DNA from: JBDHWG01 sp046328525
Lineage (GTDB): Bacteria > Chloroflexota > Anaerolineae > Epilineales > JAHCIE01
NCBI GenBank assembly: GCA_046328525.1
Contig: JAXLWK010000012.1
Coordinates: forward strand, 62,001-126,000
DNA: 64,000 nucleotides
Reading direction: 5' to 3'
The notes under the pieces are model-generated. The model ran no database searches. It was not told where the DNA came from and worked only from the letters and a program-made list of their open reading frames with translations. Numbering within the stretch: the first letter of the stretch is position 1; every line of letters starts with the position of its first letter. The translations under genes were made by a program, and so were the position numbers. This document shows, piece after piece, positions 42,986-52,260 of the stretch.

Positions 42986-43993
42986 ATGTTCCAGCGGTAC
43001 ATTGGTATTGACCTCGGCACGGTCAACGTGCTGGTTCACGAGCGGGGCCAGGGAATCGTCCTGAAAGAGCCGTCCGTCGTGGCGATCTCCATCAACGACA
43101 ACCGAATCGTTGCCGTTGGGCAGGAAGCCCTTGAGATGCTCGGCCGCACGCCCGACACCATCGAGGTGGCGCGCCCGCTCAAGGACGGCGTCATCGCCGA
43201 CTACGTCGTGACAGAGAAGATGCTGCGCTACTTCATTCAGAAGGTGTGCGGGCGCTTCCGCATGTTCAAGCCCGAGGTGATGGTGTCTGTTCCCGTGGGC
43301 GTCACGTCGGTCGAGAGCCGCGCCGTCCACGACGCCTCCATCCAGGCGGGCGCGGGGCAGGCGTTCCTCATTCCGGAGCCACTGGCGGCGGCGATTGGCG
43401 CGGGGCTGCCCGTGGCGACGCCGACCGGCAACATGGTGATCAACCTGGGCGGCGGCACGACCGAGGCAGCTATCATCTCGGTCAACGGCATCGTCCAGTG
43501 GGCGTCGGTGCGCGTCGGCGGCAACAAGATTGACGAGTCCATCGCCGCCTACGTCCGCCGCAAGTACAACCTCCTGATCGGCGAGCGCACCTCAGAGGAC
43601 GTCAAGATCGCTATCGGCAGCGCCATCCCCCTGGAAGAGCCGCTGACGATGGACGTGCGCGGGCGCGACCAGGTGGCCGGTCTGCCGCGTACTATCAAGC
43701 TGTCCTCGGCGGAAGTCACCGAGGCGATGCAGGAGCCGCTGGCGGCCATCGTCGGCGCGGCGAAGGAAGTGCTGGAGAAGACACCGCCGGAGCTGGCCGC
43801 CGACATCGTGGACCGCGGCGCGGTGATGACGGGCGGCGGGGCGCTGCTGCGCAACCTGGACCGCCTGCTGACCGAGGAAACGGGCATCGCGTTCTACCCC
43901 GCCGAAGACCCGATGGGCTGCTGCGCGCGGGGCGCGGGGCGCGCGCTGGAGTACTACGAAGTGCTCAAGCGCACGATGCGGCCCGTCTACTAG
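42986..43993 (+). CDS. mreB: Rod-shape actin homologue MreB
   Basis: 335 residues of the actin/Hsp70 ATPase fold. Phosphate loops GIDLGTVNVLV and INLGGGTTEAAII and the adenosine motif MTGGGALLRNLDRLL match MreB/Mbl. It polymerises under the membrane to guide wall synthesis. The gene stands alone rather than beside mreC/mreD, so it may be an extra or Mbl-like copy. Confidence 0.93.
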   Translation: MFQRYIGIDLGTVNVLVHERGQGIVLKEPSVVAISINDNRIVAVGQEALEMLGRTPDTIEVARPLKDGVIADYVVTEKMLRYFIQKVCGRFRMFKPEVMVSVPVGVTSVESRAVHDASIQAGAGQAFLIPEPLAAAIGAGLPVATPTGNMVINLGGGTTEAAIISVNGIVQWASVRVGGNKIDESIAAYVRRKYNLLIGERTSEDVKIAIGSAIPLEEPLTMDVRGRDQVAGLPRTIKLSSAEVTEAMQEPLAAIVGAAKEVLEKTPPELAADIVDRGAVMTGGGALLRNLDRLLTEETGIAFYPAEDPMGCCARGAGRALEYYEVLKRTMRPVY

Positions 43994-44030
43994 ACCGATT
44001 ACGCCAAGATTCGCGCTTTCGCGGGTCTTG

Positions 44031-44039
44031 TGGTATACT
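44031..44039 (+). promoter_or_regulatory. Candidate extended -10 promoter for rplI
   Basis: TGGTATACT (44031-44039) is an extended -10 with no good -35, 46 bp upstream of the rplI start. Confidence 0.4.
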
Positions 44040-44084
44040 GCTCTGTCGTTGCTGTGCGCTCATACTTATTGAGGTGATTACCCC

Positions 44085-44534
44085 ATGCGCGTGATTTTGA
44101 CTCAAGATGTCCCTAACCTCGGCAAGGTGGGCGATATCAAGGAAGTGGCTGACGGCTACGGCCGAAACTATCTGATTCCGAAGGGCCTGGCTATCCTCGC
44201 CAGCTACGGCGCGGTCAAGAACATTGACGACCTGCGCCGCGCCCAGGCCAAGAAGACGCAGCGCCAGATCCACGCGGCCGAGGACCTCGCCAACACCCTC
44301 GGCCAGCTCAACCTTGTCTTCAAGCGCCGCGCCGGCGAAGACGGCCGCCTCTACGGCTCGGTCACCAACGCCGATATCGCCGAGGCGATCCAGGCGCAGA
44401 TCGGGCAGGAGATTGACCGCCGCCGCATCGAGATGGATGAGCCGATCCGCAGCCTGGGCGAGCACCAGGTGGACATTCGCGTGATGACCAACGTCACGGC
44501 GCACGTGAACGTCGCGGTGCAGCCGGAAGAGTAG
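44085..44534 (+). CDS. rplI: 50S ribosomal protein L9
   Basis: 149 residues. The N-terminal RNA-binding domain MRVILTQDVPNLGKVGDIKEVADGYGRNYLIPKGLA is diagnostic and is followed by the connecting helix and C-terminal domain. GAGGTGA lies upstream of the ATG. It stands apart from rpsF/ssb/rpsR, its usual partners. Confidence 0.97.
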   Translation: MRVILTQDVPNLGKVGDIKEVADGYGRNYLIPKGLAILASYGAVKNIDDLRRAQAKKTQRQIHAAEDLANTLGQLNLVFKRRAGEDGRLYGSVTNADIAEAIQAQIGQEIDRRRIEMDEPIRSLGEHQVDIRVMTNVTAHVNVAVQPEE

Positions 44535-44580
44535 GCGGGCCGCGCGGCAATGCCGCGTCCAGCACGGAATCGAGAGAAGG

Positions 44581-44614
44581 GGCCAGCGAGAGTATATGCT
44601 CGCCGGCCTTTTTT
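44581..44614 (+). terminator. Intrinsic terminator after rplI
   Basis: GGCCAGCGAG (44581-44590) pairs with CTCGCCGGCC (44599-44608) with one A-C mismatch, followed by TTTTTT. Confidence 0.75.
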
Positions 44615-44781
44615 CTTTGCCCGGCCCATATCCTTTCACACGCCGTTCACGTCATGGTAGTGTAGCTCTATCGTCAGCCCCTTGGGGCGGGGTGGTGTGG
44701 AGGGGTCAGGCCTCTCCAGATGCCCCCTTTCCCACTGGCGTCGGCGGGGATGCCCTGTCGCGCCCATGAGGATTGAACACT

Positions 44782-47700
44782 ATGCTATCAAGGGTTGGGA
44801 AGCTCCTCTGGCGGTGGGGCGTCGCCCTGGCGCTGGCGGCCAGCGTGACCCTGGCGCTTGTCGGCGCAGGCAGCAGCGCCGTCAGCGCGTCGTCCGCCGC
44901 GGCCCAGGGCGAAACCGAGTTGGCCGGCCAGATCACCGACGCGGCCAGCGGCCGCCCCATCGCCGGGGCTGTCGTGCGTGTCGCGGGGGCAAGCGCCACT
45001 GCCGACGCCGCTGGCTCCTACCGGCTCGCGGTAGGGGCGGGGACGCACGCGGTGCGCGTCGAAGCCGTCGGCTACATCGGGATGACCTACCCCGCCGAGG
45101 TGGTGTCGGTCGGCCAGACCACGCGCCGCGACGCGCAAATGATCCCCCTATCGCCCGACGACAATGCCCAGGCGACGTTGGCGGCCGCATTGCCGCGTGC
45201 TGCCGCTGTGGTGGGTGGCGAGAGCAAGAGCGCCGCCGTCCCCCTCGCCCCGATCACCTCGGTTCCGGCGACGGTGCGCGTCCTCATGCCGGACGGCCAC
45301 ATCGAGACACTGGACATGGACGACTACCTCAAGGGGGTGGTGCCGTTCGAGATCGGGCCAGGCTCGCCGCCGGAGGCGCAGAAAGCCCAGGCCGTCGCCG
45401 CGCGCACCTACGCCGCCACGCACTGCCTGGCGGCCAGCGCCGGCGACCCGGCGCGGTGCGAGCCGGGCCTCGACGCGAACGTGGACACGACGACGCGCAC
45501 CCAGGTGTGGCGCGCCAGTCCGCGCTATGACACGTCGAACGCGGCGGTGGACGCGACCAGCGGCGTCGTGCTGCGTCAGAACGGCTTCCTCGCCTCGTCC
45601 ACGGTCTACTTTGGTCACACGACCATCGCCACGCGGAGCAACGAGGACGGGTTCGGCGGGCCGCCGCTGTCCTACCTGCGCTCCGTCGGCTCCCCCGACC
45701 CGTACAACCGTCTGTACGGCCACGGCGTCGGCATGAGTCAGGTCGGCGCGATGGTGTTGGCGGATTGGGGCGCGAGCTACGCCGACATTCTGCGCCACTA
45801 CTACACGGGCCTCAGCGTGGAGCGCGCCGTCGCCACCCCGACGCCGACGCCGGCCAGCGCCGCCGCCCCGAACGCGCCGCCGCCCAGCGGCAAGGCCAAC
45901 GTGCTGCACAGCGAGTGGGACGTCAGCGGGGCCGCTTGGCGACGGGGGACCGCAGAGAAGGCGACCGTTGACAATGGGCGGCTCGCCCCGCAGCCGATGG
46001 ATGGCGTGGGGACGTACACGACCGAGGCGCTCGCCGCCGACTTCGAGTTCCAGGCGCTCAGCGTCCACTGGGAGCCGCCGGCCCCGGCCGGCAGCCGCGT
46101 GGTGGTCCAGGTGCGCATCAGCGGTGACGGCAAGACGTGGACGGCGTGGCGCGACGTGCCGCCGCCGGATGGCGGGCGGGAGGACATCAGCGACCGCGCC
46201 TCCGACCTGCACTTCGAGACCGGCCGCTATGCCCAGGTGCGCCTTACCCTCGATCCGGGTACGGCGGGCGTTGCGCCGACCATCGAGCGCCTCCGCGTGC
46301 ACTACTTCGACGGGCGACAGGGGCCGACGTCGGCCGAGCTGGCGGCGGGCGCTTCCAAAACGAACGCCCTCCAGCCGCCCATCGTTTCGCGCGCCGCGTG
46401 GGGCGCGCCGACGGACTACGTCCTCTGGGATGCCTGCTCCAGCAGCGGACGCAGCGACCAGGCGGGCTACATCCGGCCCAACGCCGTCGCCGTCCACCAC
46501 ACTGCCGACAGCCACACGGACATTGACGGCGCGGCGTGGGTGCGCATCGTCTATAACGAGCATGCGGTCATTCGCGGCTGGGGCGACATCGGCTACCACT
46601 ACGTTGTGGACCGCAGCGGCGTCGTCTACCAGGGCCGCACGCCAGGCAGCCCGCCGGCCGGCTACATGGCCGAAGGCGGCCACGCTCTGCAATACAACTG
46701 CGGCTCGGCGGGCGTCGTCGCCCTGGGCAACTACCAGCCTAACATTAGCATTCCACTTACCCCGCTGACGCCGCAGACGCGGCAGAGCCTGGTCAGCGTC
46801 GTTGCCTGGCTGATGGACCGCTACGGCGTGCGCCCGTGGGAGCAGCGCTTCGTCGTGGACAAGACTGTCCTGGGATTGTGCGGCCACCGCGACCTCTTGC
46901 AGACACAGTGCCCAGGCGACAATCTGTATGCTCTCCTGGACGGGATGCGCGACGATGTCCAGGCCCTCCTGGATTCGCAGCCGACGGACCCGACGCCGAC
47001 GGCGACACCGCCACCGACAGCGACACCGCCGTCCACGCCGACGCTCCGCCTGACGGAACCGATTCCCTCGACGCCCGTGGCGACCCCGCCGTTGGGTGTC
47101 GGCTGCCAGTCCATCATCCCGCAGGGCGACTTCACAACTTACGACCGGTGGACGCTGAACGCGGCATATGTGACGCAGACGAGCGCCCTCAGCGCCCCGC
47201 TGGGCCTGTTCCTGGGGCGCACGCAGGCGCAGAGCGACAGCGCGTCCTGGTCGAGCGCCACGTCCGCCCCCGCGTCCCTGCCGGCCACCATCGTTCGCGG
47301 CCGCCTGGCGTTCTGGTACGCGCCGTACAGCGATGACCCCGACAACGACCGCTTCATCGTCGAGCTGCGCGACGGCGCCGGGAATCTCCTCCCCAGTGGG
47401 CGCGTCGTGGACGACAAGCCGCCCCACAACTATCGCGGCTGGGCGACCTTCGACCGCGATGTGACGTCCGTGCTGCGCTCCGCCGCCGGTGAAACGGTCA
47501 GCCTCTACCTGGGCGTCTACAACGACGGCAACGGCCTGAAGAGCTACGTGCGGGTGGACGACGTCACGCTAGAGGTGTGCGGCGGGCCAACAGCCACCCC
47601 GACCCTGACGCCGACCCGCACAGCCACGCCGACGGTCACGCCGACGCGCACGCTCGCGCCCTCGCCGACGCCCGTGCCGGTCTCGTGCGCGAACTGGAGC

Positions 47701-48231
47701 GTCAACGGATCATTCGAGACATTGGACGGGGAGACGCCGCGCGGCTGGACTTTGCAGCCGTCGGAGCTTGGCGCGGGCGTCGGCGTGGGGCAGACGGCGT
47801 CGTCCGCCAACGCCTTGCGCCTCGGTGGCGACGGCAGCGGCTTCGGCTTCGCGGCCGCGTGGCAGGATTTTGTGTGGCCGAGCGGCGTGACCTCAGCGAC
47901 GTTGAGCCTGTCGTACCTGGCCGAGGGCGGCGCCGAGGGCGACACGCGCGTCGTGGAGCTGCGCGACGTTCTGGCCGGTGGGCGCGTCAACCTGCTGCGC
48001 GTGGCAGGCACGGGCGACGGCGTGTGGCGCCAGGCGGACATCCCCATCACGGCGCGGCCGGACGGCCACCCGGCCCAGGTCTACTTCGCCGTAACGCGCA
48101 ACAGCGCGGCGCAGCCGACACTCGTGGTAGACAACGTGTCGCTGCGGTTGTGCGGGCGCGGGCTGGGTGGTCCGTACCGCCTCAACCTGCCGCACATCAT
48201 GAGCGAGTGGGACTCTCCCCTCACCCCCTGA
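44782..48231 (+). CDS. Secreted SpoIID-like + PGRP-type amidase multidomain wall protein
   Basis: About 1149 residues (ATG 44782; TTG 44775 lies out of frame and TTG 44773 would add three). A signal peptide (1-40) is followed by a carboxypeptidase-regulatory-like beta domain (about 49-126), a SpoIID/LytB-type lytic transglycosylase domain (about 166-350, with AQAVAARTYA and RLYGHGVGMSQ), a beta-sandwich (about 378-512) and an N-acetylmuramoyl-alanine amidase/PGRP domain (about 536-735). Zinc ligands appear as VHHTADSH and CGHRDLLQTQCPGD. Two C-terminal jelly-roll-like modules follow, each preceded by TP-rich linkers. Combining glycan-strand cleavage with stem-peptide removal in one chain suggests peptidoglycan turnover at the surface. 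Nothing else in its transcription unit is seen. Confidence 0.85.
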   Translation: MLSRVGKLLWRWGVALALAASVTLALVGAGSSAVSASSAAAQGETELAGQITDAASGRPIAGAVVRVAGASATADAAGSYRLAVGAGTHAVRVEAVGYIGMTYPAEVVSVGQTTRRDAQMIPLSPDDNAQATLAAALPRAAAVVGGESKSAAVPLAPITSVPATVRVLMPDGHIETLDMDDYLKGVVPFEIGPGSPPEAQKAQAVAARTYAATHCLAASAGDPARCEPGLDANVDTTTRTQVWRASPRYDTSNAAVDATSGVVLRQNGFLASSTVYFGHTTIATRSNEDGFGGPPLSYLRSVGSPDPYNRLYGHGVGMSQVGAMVLADWGASYADILRHYYTGLSVERAVATPTPTPASAAAPNAPPPSGKANVLHSEWDVSGAAWRRGTAEKATVDNGRLAPQPMDGVGTYTTEALAADFEFQALSVHWEPPAPAGSRVVVQVRISGDGKTWTAWRDVPPPDGGREDISDRASDLHFETGRYAQVRLTLDPGTAGVAPTIERLRVHYFDGRQGPTSAELAAGASKTNALQPPIVSRAAWGAPTDYVLWDACSSSGRSDQAGYIRPNAVAVHHTADSHTDIDGAAWVRIVYNEHAVIRGWGDIGYHYVVDRSGVVYQGRTPGSPPAGYMAEGGHALQYNCGSAGVVALGNYQPNISIPLTPLTPQTRQSLVSVVAWLMDRYGVRPWEQRFVVDKTVLGLCGHRDLLQTQCPGDNLYALLDGMRDDVQALLDSQPTDPTPTATPPPTATPPSTPTLRLTEPIPSTPVATPPLGVGCQSIIPQGDFTTYDRWTLNAAYVTQTSALSAPLGLFLGRTQAQSDSASWSSATSAPASLPATIVRGRLAFWYAPYSDDPDNDRFIVELRDGAGNLLPSGRVVDDKPPHNYRGWATFDRDVTSVLRSAAGETVSLYLGVYNDGNGLKSYVRVDDVTLEVCGGPTATPTLTPTRTATPTVTPTRTLAPSPTPVPVSCANWSVNGSFETLDGETPRGWTLQPSELGAGVGVGQTASSANALRLGGDGSGFGFAAAWQDFVWPSGVTSATLSLSYLAEGGAEGDTRVVELRDVLAGGRVNLLRVAGTGDGVWRQADIPITARPDGHPAQVYFAVTRNSAAQPTLVVDNVSLRLCGRGLGGPYRLNLPHIMSEWDSPLTP

Positions 48232-48299
48232 CCGCTTCTCCCCGAGCGGGGGAAGGGCGGACAGGCGCAGGTTTTGGGTAACCTCGTCCTAGTTCCGGC

Positions 48300-48393
48300 C
48301 CCCTCTCCCCGTGGGAGAGGGATGGGGTGAGGGTCTTAAAACCTCACGTGAGCATCAAGACCCTCACCCAGCCTTTCCCAGTGGGAGAGGGGC
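48300..48393. repeat. Nested inverted repeats in the 488-bp gap before the thiamine operon
   Basis: GGGTGAGGGTCTT (48325-48337) and AAGACCCTCACCC (48357-48369) are perfect 13-bp arms. They are flanked by CCCTCTCC-CCGT-GGGAGAGGG (48301-48321) and a related TTTCCCAGTGGGAGAGG copy (48375-48391). This looks like a composite intergenic repeat and may also help end transcription of the upstream gene. Confidence 0.65.
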
Positions 48394-48445
48394 CAGACCT
48401 GTCCGCCCTTGAACCCTTGCGGGAGAGGGCAGCGGCGGGAGGCAG

Positions 48446-48474
48446 TTGACTCCCGCGCCATCTAGTCCTATACT
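48446..48474 (+). promoter_or_regulatory. Sigma-70 promoter of the thiamine salvage operon
   Basis: TTGACT (48446-48451) and TATACT (48469-48474) have a 17-bp spacer, placing the start near 48481, just ahead of the riboswitch. Confidence 0.75.
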
Positions 48475-48497
48475 ATTCTCCGACAACGGATTTCCGT

Positions 48498-48606
48498 TGC
48501 CCTGGGGGAGTCTGGTTAAGCCAGGCTGAGAGGGAGGCCAGGCGGACGCGCCACAGCCTCCGACCCCACGAACCTGATCTGGATCATGCCAGCGCAGGGA
48601 AGGGCC
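48498..48606 (+). ncRNA. TPP (thi-box) riboswitch
   Basis: The conserved CTGAGAGGG (P2/J2-3 side) at about 48536-48544 and ACCTGATCTGGATCATGCC (P4/P5 side) at about 48572-48590, then AGCGCAGGGA, are classic thi-box sequence. The outer ends (TTGCCCT and AGGGC) can pair as P1. It binds thiamine pyrophosphate and controls the salvage operon. Confidence 0.95.
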
Positions 48607-48618
48607 ATGCACGTCTTC

Positions 48619-48657
48619 AAGCCGCTGACCCTTCGCAAGGCAGCGGCTTGTTTTATT
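48619..48657 (+). terminator. Riboswitch-controlled intrinsic terminator
   Basis: AAGCCGCTG (48619-48627) pairs perfectly with CAGCGGCTT (48641-48649), followed by GTTTTATTT. Placed just after the aptamer and 60 bp before the first gene, it implies transcription attenuation when TPP is abundant. Confidence 0.85.
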
Positions 48658-48722
48658 TGACATCCCGCTGCCGATTGGCCTGTCACCGATCTACGTGCGA
48701 GCTGGTGGTCATAGGAGGAATG

Positions 48723-50078
48723 ATGATCGCGGAACAGAGTCACGCGGTGGAGCGGGAGCCGTTATCCCAAGACTGGGGCATCGAGCCGATCCCACAGGCC
48801 GCCCGCCGGCTGCGGCTGTGGGACTACAGCATCCTCTGGGCGGACCTGGGCGTCGGCATGCTGGTGCTGGTCGCGGGCAGCTTTCTCGTGCCGGGCCTGG
48901 GGCTGGCCGAAGCCCTGGTCGCCATTGTTGTGGGGACGCTGGTCGGGAACGTGCTGCTGGCGATGGCCGGCATCGTCGGCAGCGACACCGGCGTGCCGAC
49001 GATGGTGTCGCTGCGCCCGTCCCTGGGTCTGCGCGGGTCGTACCTGCCGTCGGCGCTGAACATCGTGCAGCTCATCGGCTGGGCGGCGTTCGAGGTGCTG
49101 ATCATGGCGCAGGCCGCCAACGCCATTAGCCTGAGCCTCGTGGGGGTGTCGAACTACCTGGTCTGGGTGGCGTTTTTCGCCGTCCTCTCGACGTTCATGG
49201 CCGTGCTTGGTCCCGTGACGGTCGTCAAGAAGTGGCTAGAGAAGGTCGGCGTGTGGGCCGTCCTCCTAACGACCCTGTACCTGACGTGGTACATCGTCAG
49301 CCACTACGACATGCGCGCCCTGTTCACGCAGCCGGGCACGGGCGAGCTGAGTTTCTGGGCGGGCGTGGACCTGGTCGTGGCGATGCCGGTCTCGTGGCTG
49401 CCCCTCGTGTCCGACTACTCGCGTTTCGCGCGCCGCTCGAGTGATGCGTTCTGGGGGACGTACGTCGGCTACTTCATTGCCAACGTCTGGTTCTACGCCC
49501 TGGGTGCGGTGATGATGATGGCGCTGAAGCTGAGCGACCCGCTGGACCTGATCCCGGCGATTGCGACGCTGGCGGGCGGAACGATCGCGCTGCTCGTTAT
49601 CCTCGTGGACGAGACGGACAACGCTTTCGCCAACATCTACTCGACGGCGGTCTCCGCCCAGAATATCCTGCCCAGGCTGTCGCTGCGCACTGTCGCCATC
49701 GGGATTGGCGCGGTGGTAGCCGTCCTTGCGGCGAGCCTGCCCCTGGCTGACTACCAGTGGTTCCTGCTGCTCATCGGCTCGGTGTTCGTGCCGCTGTTTG
49801 GCATCCTGGCGGCCGACTACTTCGTCGTGCGCCGCCGCCGCTACGTGACCGCCGACATGTTCCGCCCTGGTGGGGCCTACTGGTATCGCGGCGGCTTCAA
49901 CATCGCCGGTATTCTCGCGTGGCTCCTCGGCGTCGGCGTTTACCAGTGGATCACCCGCGCGCAGCCTGACCTGGGTGCGACGATCCCTAGTTTCGTCGTC
50001 TCGATGGCCGCCTACATCGCGCTGGCGGCGCTGCTGCGCGTGGCGCGGCCCTCTACCGGCGCGGAGCAGCAGGCCTAG
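48723..50078 (+). CDS. cytX: NCS1-family HMP/cytosine-type permease CytX
   Basis: About 451 residues with around twelve hydrophobic segments. The N-terminal GIEPIPQAARRLRLWDY and the SDTGVPTMVSLRPSLGLRG segment are typical of NCS1 permeases. Position after a TPP riboswitch and before thiM indicates uptake of the thiamine pyrimidine precursor (hydroxymethylpyrimidine), as for CytX. ATG 48720 is only 1 nt from AGGAGG; ATG 48723 is better spaced. Confidence 0.88.
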   Translation: MIAEQSHAVEREPLSQDWGIEPIPQAARRLRLWDYSILWADLGVGMLVLVAGSFLVPGLGLAEALVAIVVGTLVGNVLLAMAGIVGSDTGVPTMVSLRPSLGLRGSYLPSALNIVQLIGWAAFEVLIMAQAANAISLSLVGVSNYLVWVAFFAVLSTFMAVLGPVTVVKKWLEKVGVWAVLLTTLYLTWYIVSHYDMRALFTQPGTGELSFWAGVDLVVAMPVSWLPLVSDYSRFARRSSDAFWGTYVGYFIANVWFYALGAVMMMALKLSDPLDLIPAIATLAGGTIALLVILVDETDNAFANIYSTAVSAQNILPRLSLRTVAIGIGAVVAVLAASLPLADYQWFLLLIGSVFVPLFGILAADYFVVRRRRYVTADMFRPGGAYWYRGGFNIAGILAWLLGVGVYQWITRAQPDLGATIPSFVVSMAAYIALAALLRVARPSTGAEQQA

Positions 50079-50113
50079 CACAGCATCTAGCTTGCAGAAT
50101 GGAAGAGGCTACC

Positions 50114-50947
50114 ATGTACAACCAGTCGCTGGCTCAGCAGGCGGCGGCGCTTCTCGAACAACTCCGGGAGCGTCACCCGCTGGTCTATCACATCACCAAT
50201 AACGTTACTGTCAACGATGTCGCCAACATCACCCTGCTGACGGGCGCGCTGCCGATCATGGCGCCATCCTCCCACGAAGCGGCGGAGATGGCGGGGCACG
50301 CCGACGCGCTCGTCCTGAACCTCGGCACGCCCAACCTCGACCAGCAGGCCGCCATGTCCCTGGCCGGTGAGGTCATGAACCACCGCGACCGTCCCATCGT
50401 CATGGATCCGGTCGGCGTCGGGACGACATCGCTGCGCACGGAGGGCGTGCGGCGGCTGCTGGCGCGGCTGCGCCTCACCGTGGTGCGCGGCAACGCCGGC
50501 GAGATCGGCCGCCTCGCCGGTCTGGGCGGCGTGGTGCGCGGCGTCGAGAGCATCAGCGCGCCCAATCCCGTCGAGACAACCTCGCGCCTGGCGCAGGATC
50601 TGAAGCTCGTGGCCGCGGCCACGGGGCGGCGGGATGTCATCGCCGGAAAAGAGGGCGTGCTGATCGTAGACAACGGCCACGCGCTGCTCTCGACCGTCGT
50701 CGGCACAGGCTGCATGTCCACGGCCATGATTGGCTGCTTCCTGGCCGTCGCCGATGACCCGCTCGTCGCCACGGCGTCGGCCCTGGCGTGCTTCGGCCTG
50801 GCCGGCGAGTTGGCGGCTGCCGACGCGGGCGGCCCCGGCAGCTTCAAGGTCGCGTTGTTCGACAGGCTGCACAGCATCACCCCCGAGATGCTTGCCCACC
50901 GCGCGCGCATCGCGCACCTGGAGGACGCCCCCGATGACGCCGCCTAG
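50114..50947 (+). CDS. thiM: Hydroxyethylthiazole kinase
   Basis: About 277 residues of the ribokinase-like ThiM family. It shows ITNNVTVNDVANITL, GNAGEIGRLAG and the catalytic GTGCMSTA motif. It phosphorylates salvaged thiazole alcohol. ATG 50114 with GAAGAGG upstream is preferred to 50099. Its end overlaps thiE by 14 nt. Confidence 0.94.
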   Translation: MYNQSLAQQAAALLEQLRERHPLVYHITNNVTVNDVANITLLTGALPIMAPSSHEAAEMAGHADALVLNLGTPNLDQQAAMSLAGEVMNHRDRPIVMDPVGVGTTSLRTEGVRRLLARLRLTVVRGNAGEIGRLAGLGGVVRGVESISAPNPVETTSRLAQDLKLVAAATGRRDVIAGKEGVLIVDNGHALLSTVVGTGCMSTAMIGCFLAVADDPLVATASALACFGLAGELAAADAGGPGSFKVALFDRLHSITPEMLAHRARIAHLEDAPDDAA

Positions 50948-51584
50948 CGCCGACTGGGCGCTGACCGTTATCACGGATGCCGCCCTGAGTCAGGGCCGCT
51001 CCGACCTGGACATCGCCCGGGCGGCGATCGCCGGCGGGGCCACGGTGGTGCAGCTCCGCCAGAAGCACGGCTCGACGCGGGAGATGGCGCTGCTCGGCCA
51101 CGCGCTGCGGCGGCTGACGCGGGAGGCTGGGGTCACGTTCATCGTTAACGACCGTCTCGACGTGGCGCTCGCTGTGGATGCCGACGGGGTACACGTCGGC
51201 CAGGATGACCTGCCGGCGGACGCGGCGCGGGCGCTGCTCGGCCCTGGCCGTCTGCTGGGCGTGTCGGCGGCCACGCCCGACGAGGCGCGCGCGGCCCACG
51301 CGGCGGGCGCCGACTACCTGGGCGTCGGCGCGGTCTACGCGACGGGGAGCAAGGCCGACGCCGGCGCGCCGATTGGCCTGGACGGGCTGGCGCTGGTCGC
51401 CCAGAGTACGCCGCTGCCGGTCGTCGCCATTGGGGGCATCGGGCCGGGGCGGGCCGCGCCGTGCATTGCGCATGGGGCGGCAGGCGTCGCCGTCATCTCG
51501 GCCATCGTGTCGCAAGACGACCCGCAAGCGGCGGCGCGGCGGCTGCGGGCGGAGATTGATGCGGCCCGCGTCGGGAAGCGGTGA
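50934..51584 (+). CDS. thiE: Thiamine-phosphate synthase
   Basis: 216 residues from ATG 50934 (GGAGG upstream, inside the end of thiM). TIM-barrel motifs VQLRQK, NDRLDVALAVDADGVHVGQDDLP, LGVGAVYATGSK and VVAIGGI identify ThiE, which joins HMP-PP and thiazole phosphate to thiamine phosphate. The 157 bp that follow hold short CGGATA/AACGGATA repeats and no gene. Confidence 0.94.
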   Translation: MTPPSADWALTVITDAALSQGRSDLDIARAAIAGGATVVQLRQKHGSTREMALLGHALRRLTREAGVTFIVNDRLDVALAVDADGVHVGQDDLPADAARALLGPGRLLGVSAATPDEARAAHAAGADYLGVGAVYATGSKADAGAPIGLDGLALVAQSTPLPVVAIGGIGPGRAAPCIAHGAAGVAVISAIVSQDDPQAAARRLRAEIDAARVGKR

Positions 51585-51741
51585 AGACGGAGTTGTCACC
51601 CCGAGCGACGTGAGCGGCCTGGGCTGCGGTTCACCTCGCAACGGATACGCGCGGATTAACGGATAGGTCCGCTCTGTATCCGTTCATCCGTGACCCCATC
51701 CGTTGCCAGCCGGCTTATTGTCACAGGAGGGAGAGGGGAGA

Positions 51742-52260
51742 ATGCAGGTCAATACACGCAAGGTGGCGTATGCCATCGTTCTCGCGGCGTTGGGCGTCGT
51801 CCTGGGTTTCGTGTCCATTCCCACCGGGCTTGCCAAGCTCAACCCCAGCCAGGCCATGATCAATGTTCTGAGCGCGGTGCTGCTCGGCCCGTGGTACGCC
51901 GTCGGCATTGCATTCGTCATCTCGTTGATCCGCAACGCCATGGGCTGGGGGACCCTCCTGGCGTTCCCCGGCAGCATGATTGGCGCTCTGCTGGCCGGCC
52001 TGGCCTGGCGCTGGACACACAACCTCATCATCGCCGCAGCCGGTGAGGTCATCGGCACGGGCATCATCGGCGCGATGGTTGGCGCGGCCATCGTCGCCCC
52101 CATGCTCATGGCGCGGCCGACGGCGCTGACCGCGCTCATCATCCCCTTTCTCCTCAGCTCGCTGGCCGGCGCGGCCATCGCCGTCGTCGTGCTCTATGCG
52201 CTCCGCCGAGCAGGCTACGCCACGGACTTCAGCCGCGAGGCGGTGGGCGAGGGGCCGTAG
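51742..52260 (+). CDS. thiW: ECF transporter substrate-binding (S) component ThiW
   Basis: About 172 residues with five to six hydrophobic segments. VAYAIVLAALGVVLGFVSIPTGLAKLNPSQAMINVLSAVLLGPWYAVG matches the ThiW family, thought to bind the thiazole moiety. It has a strong purine-rich site before ATG 51742. It overlaps the ATPase gene by 1 nt, so it has its own energising module in the same operon. Confidence 0.9.
   Translation: MQVNTRKVAYAIVLAALGVVLGFVSIPTGLAKLNPSQAMINVLSAVLLGPWYAVGIAFVISLIRNAMGWGTLLAFPGSMIGALLAGLAWRWTHNLIIAAAGEVIGTGIIGAMVGAAIVAPMLMARPTALTALIIPFLLSSLAGAAIAVVVLYALRRAGYATDFSREAVGEGP

Noticed and set aside
45148..47427. 759-codon open frame on the minus strand inside the SpoIID-amidase gene
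   Set aside because: Arg/Ala/Val-rich translation without motifs, opposite a well-supported gene; a high-GC antisense shadow.
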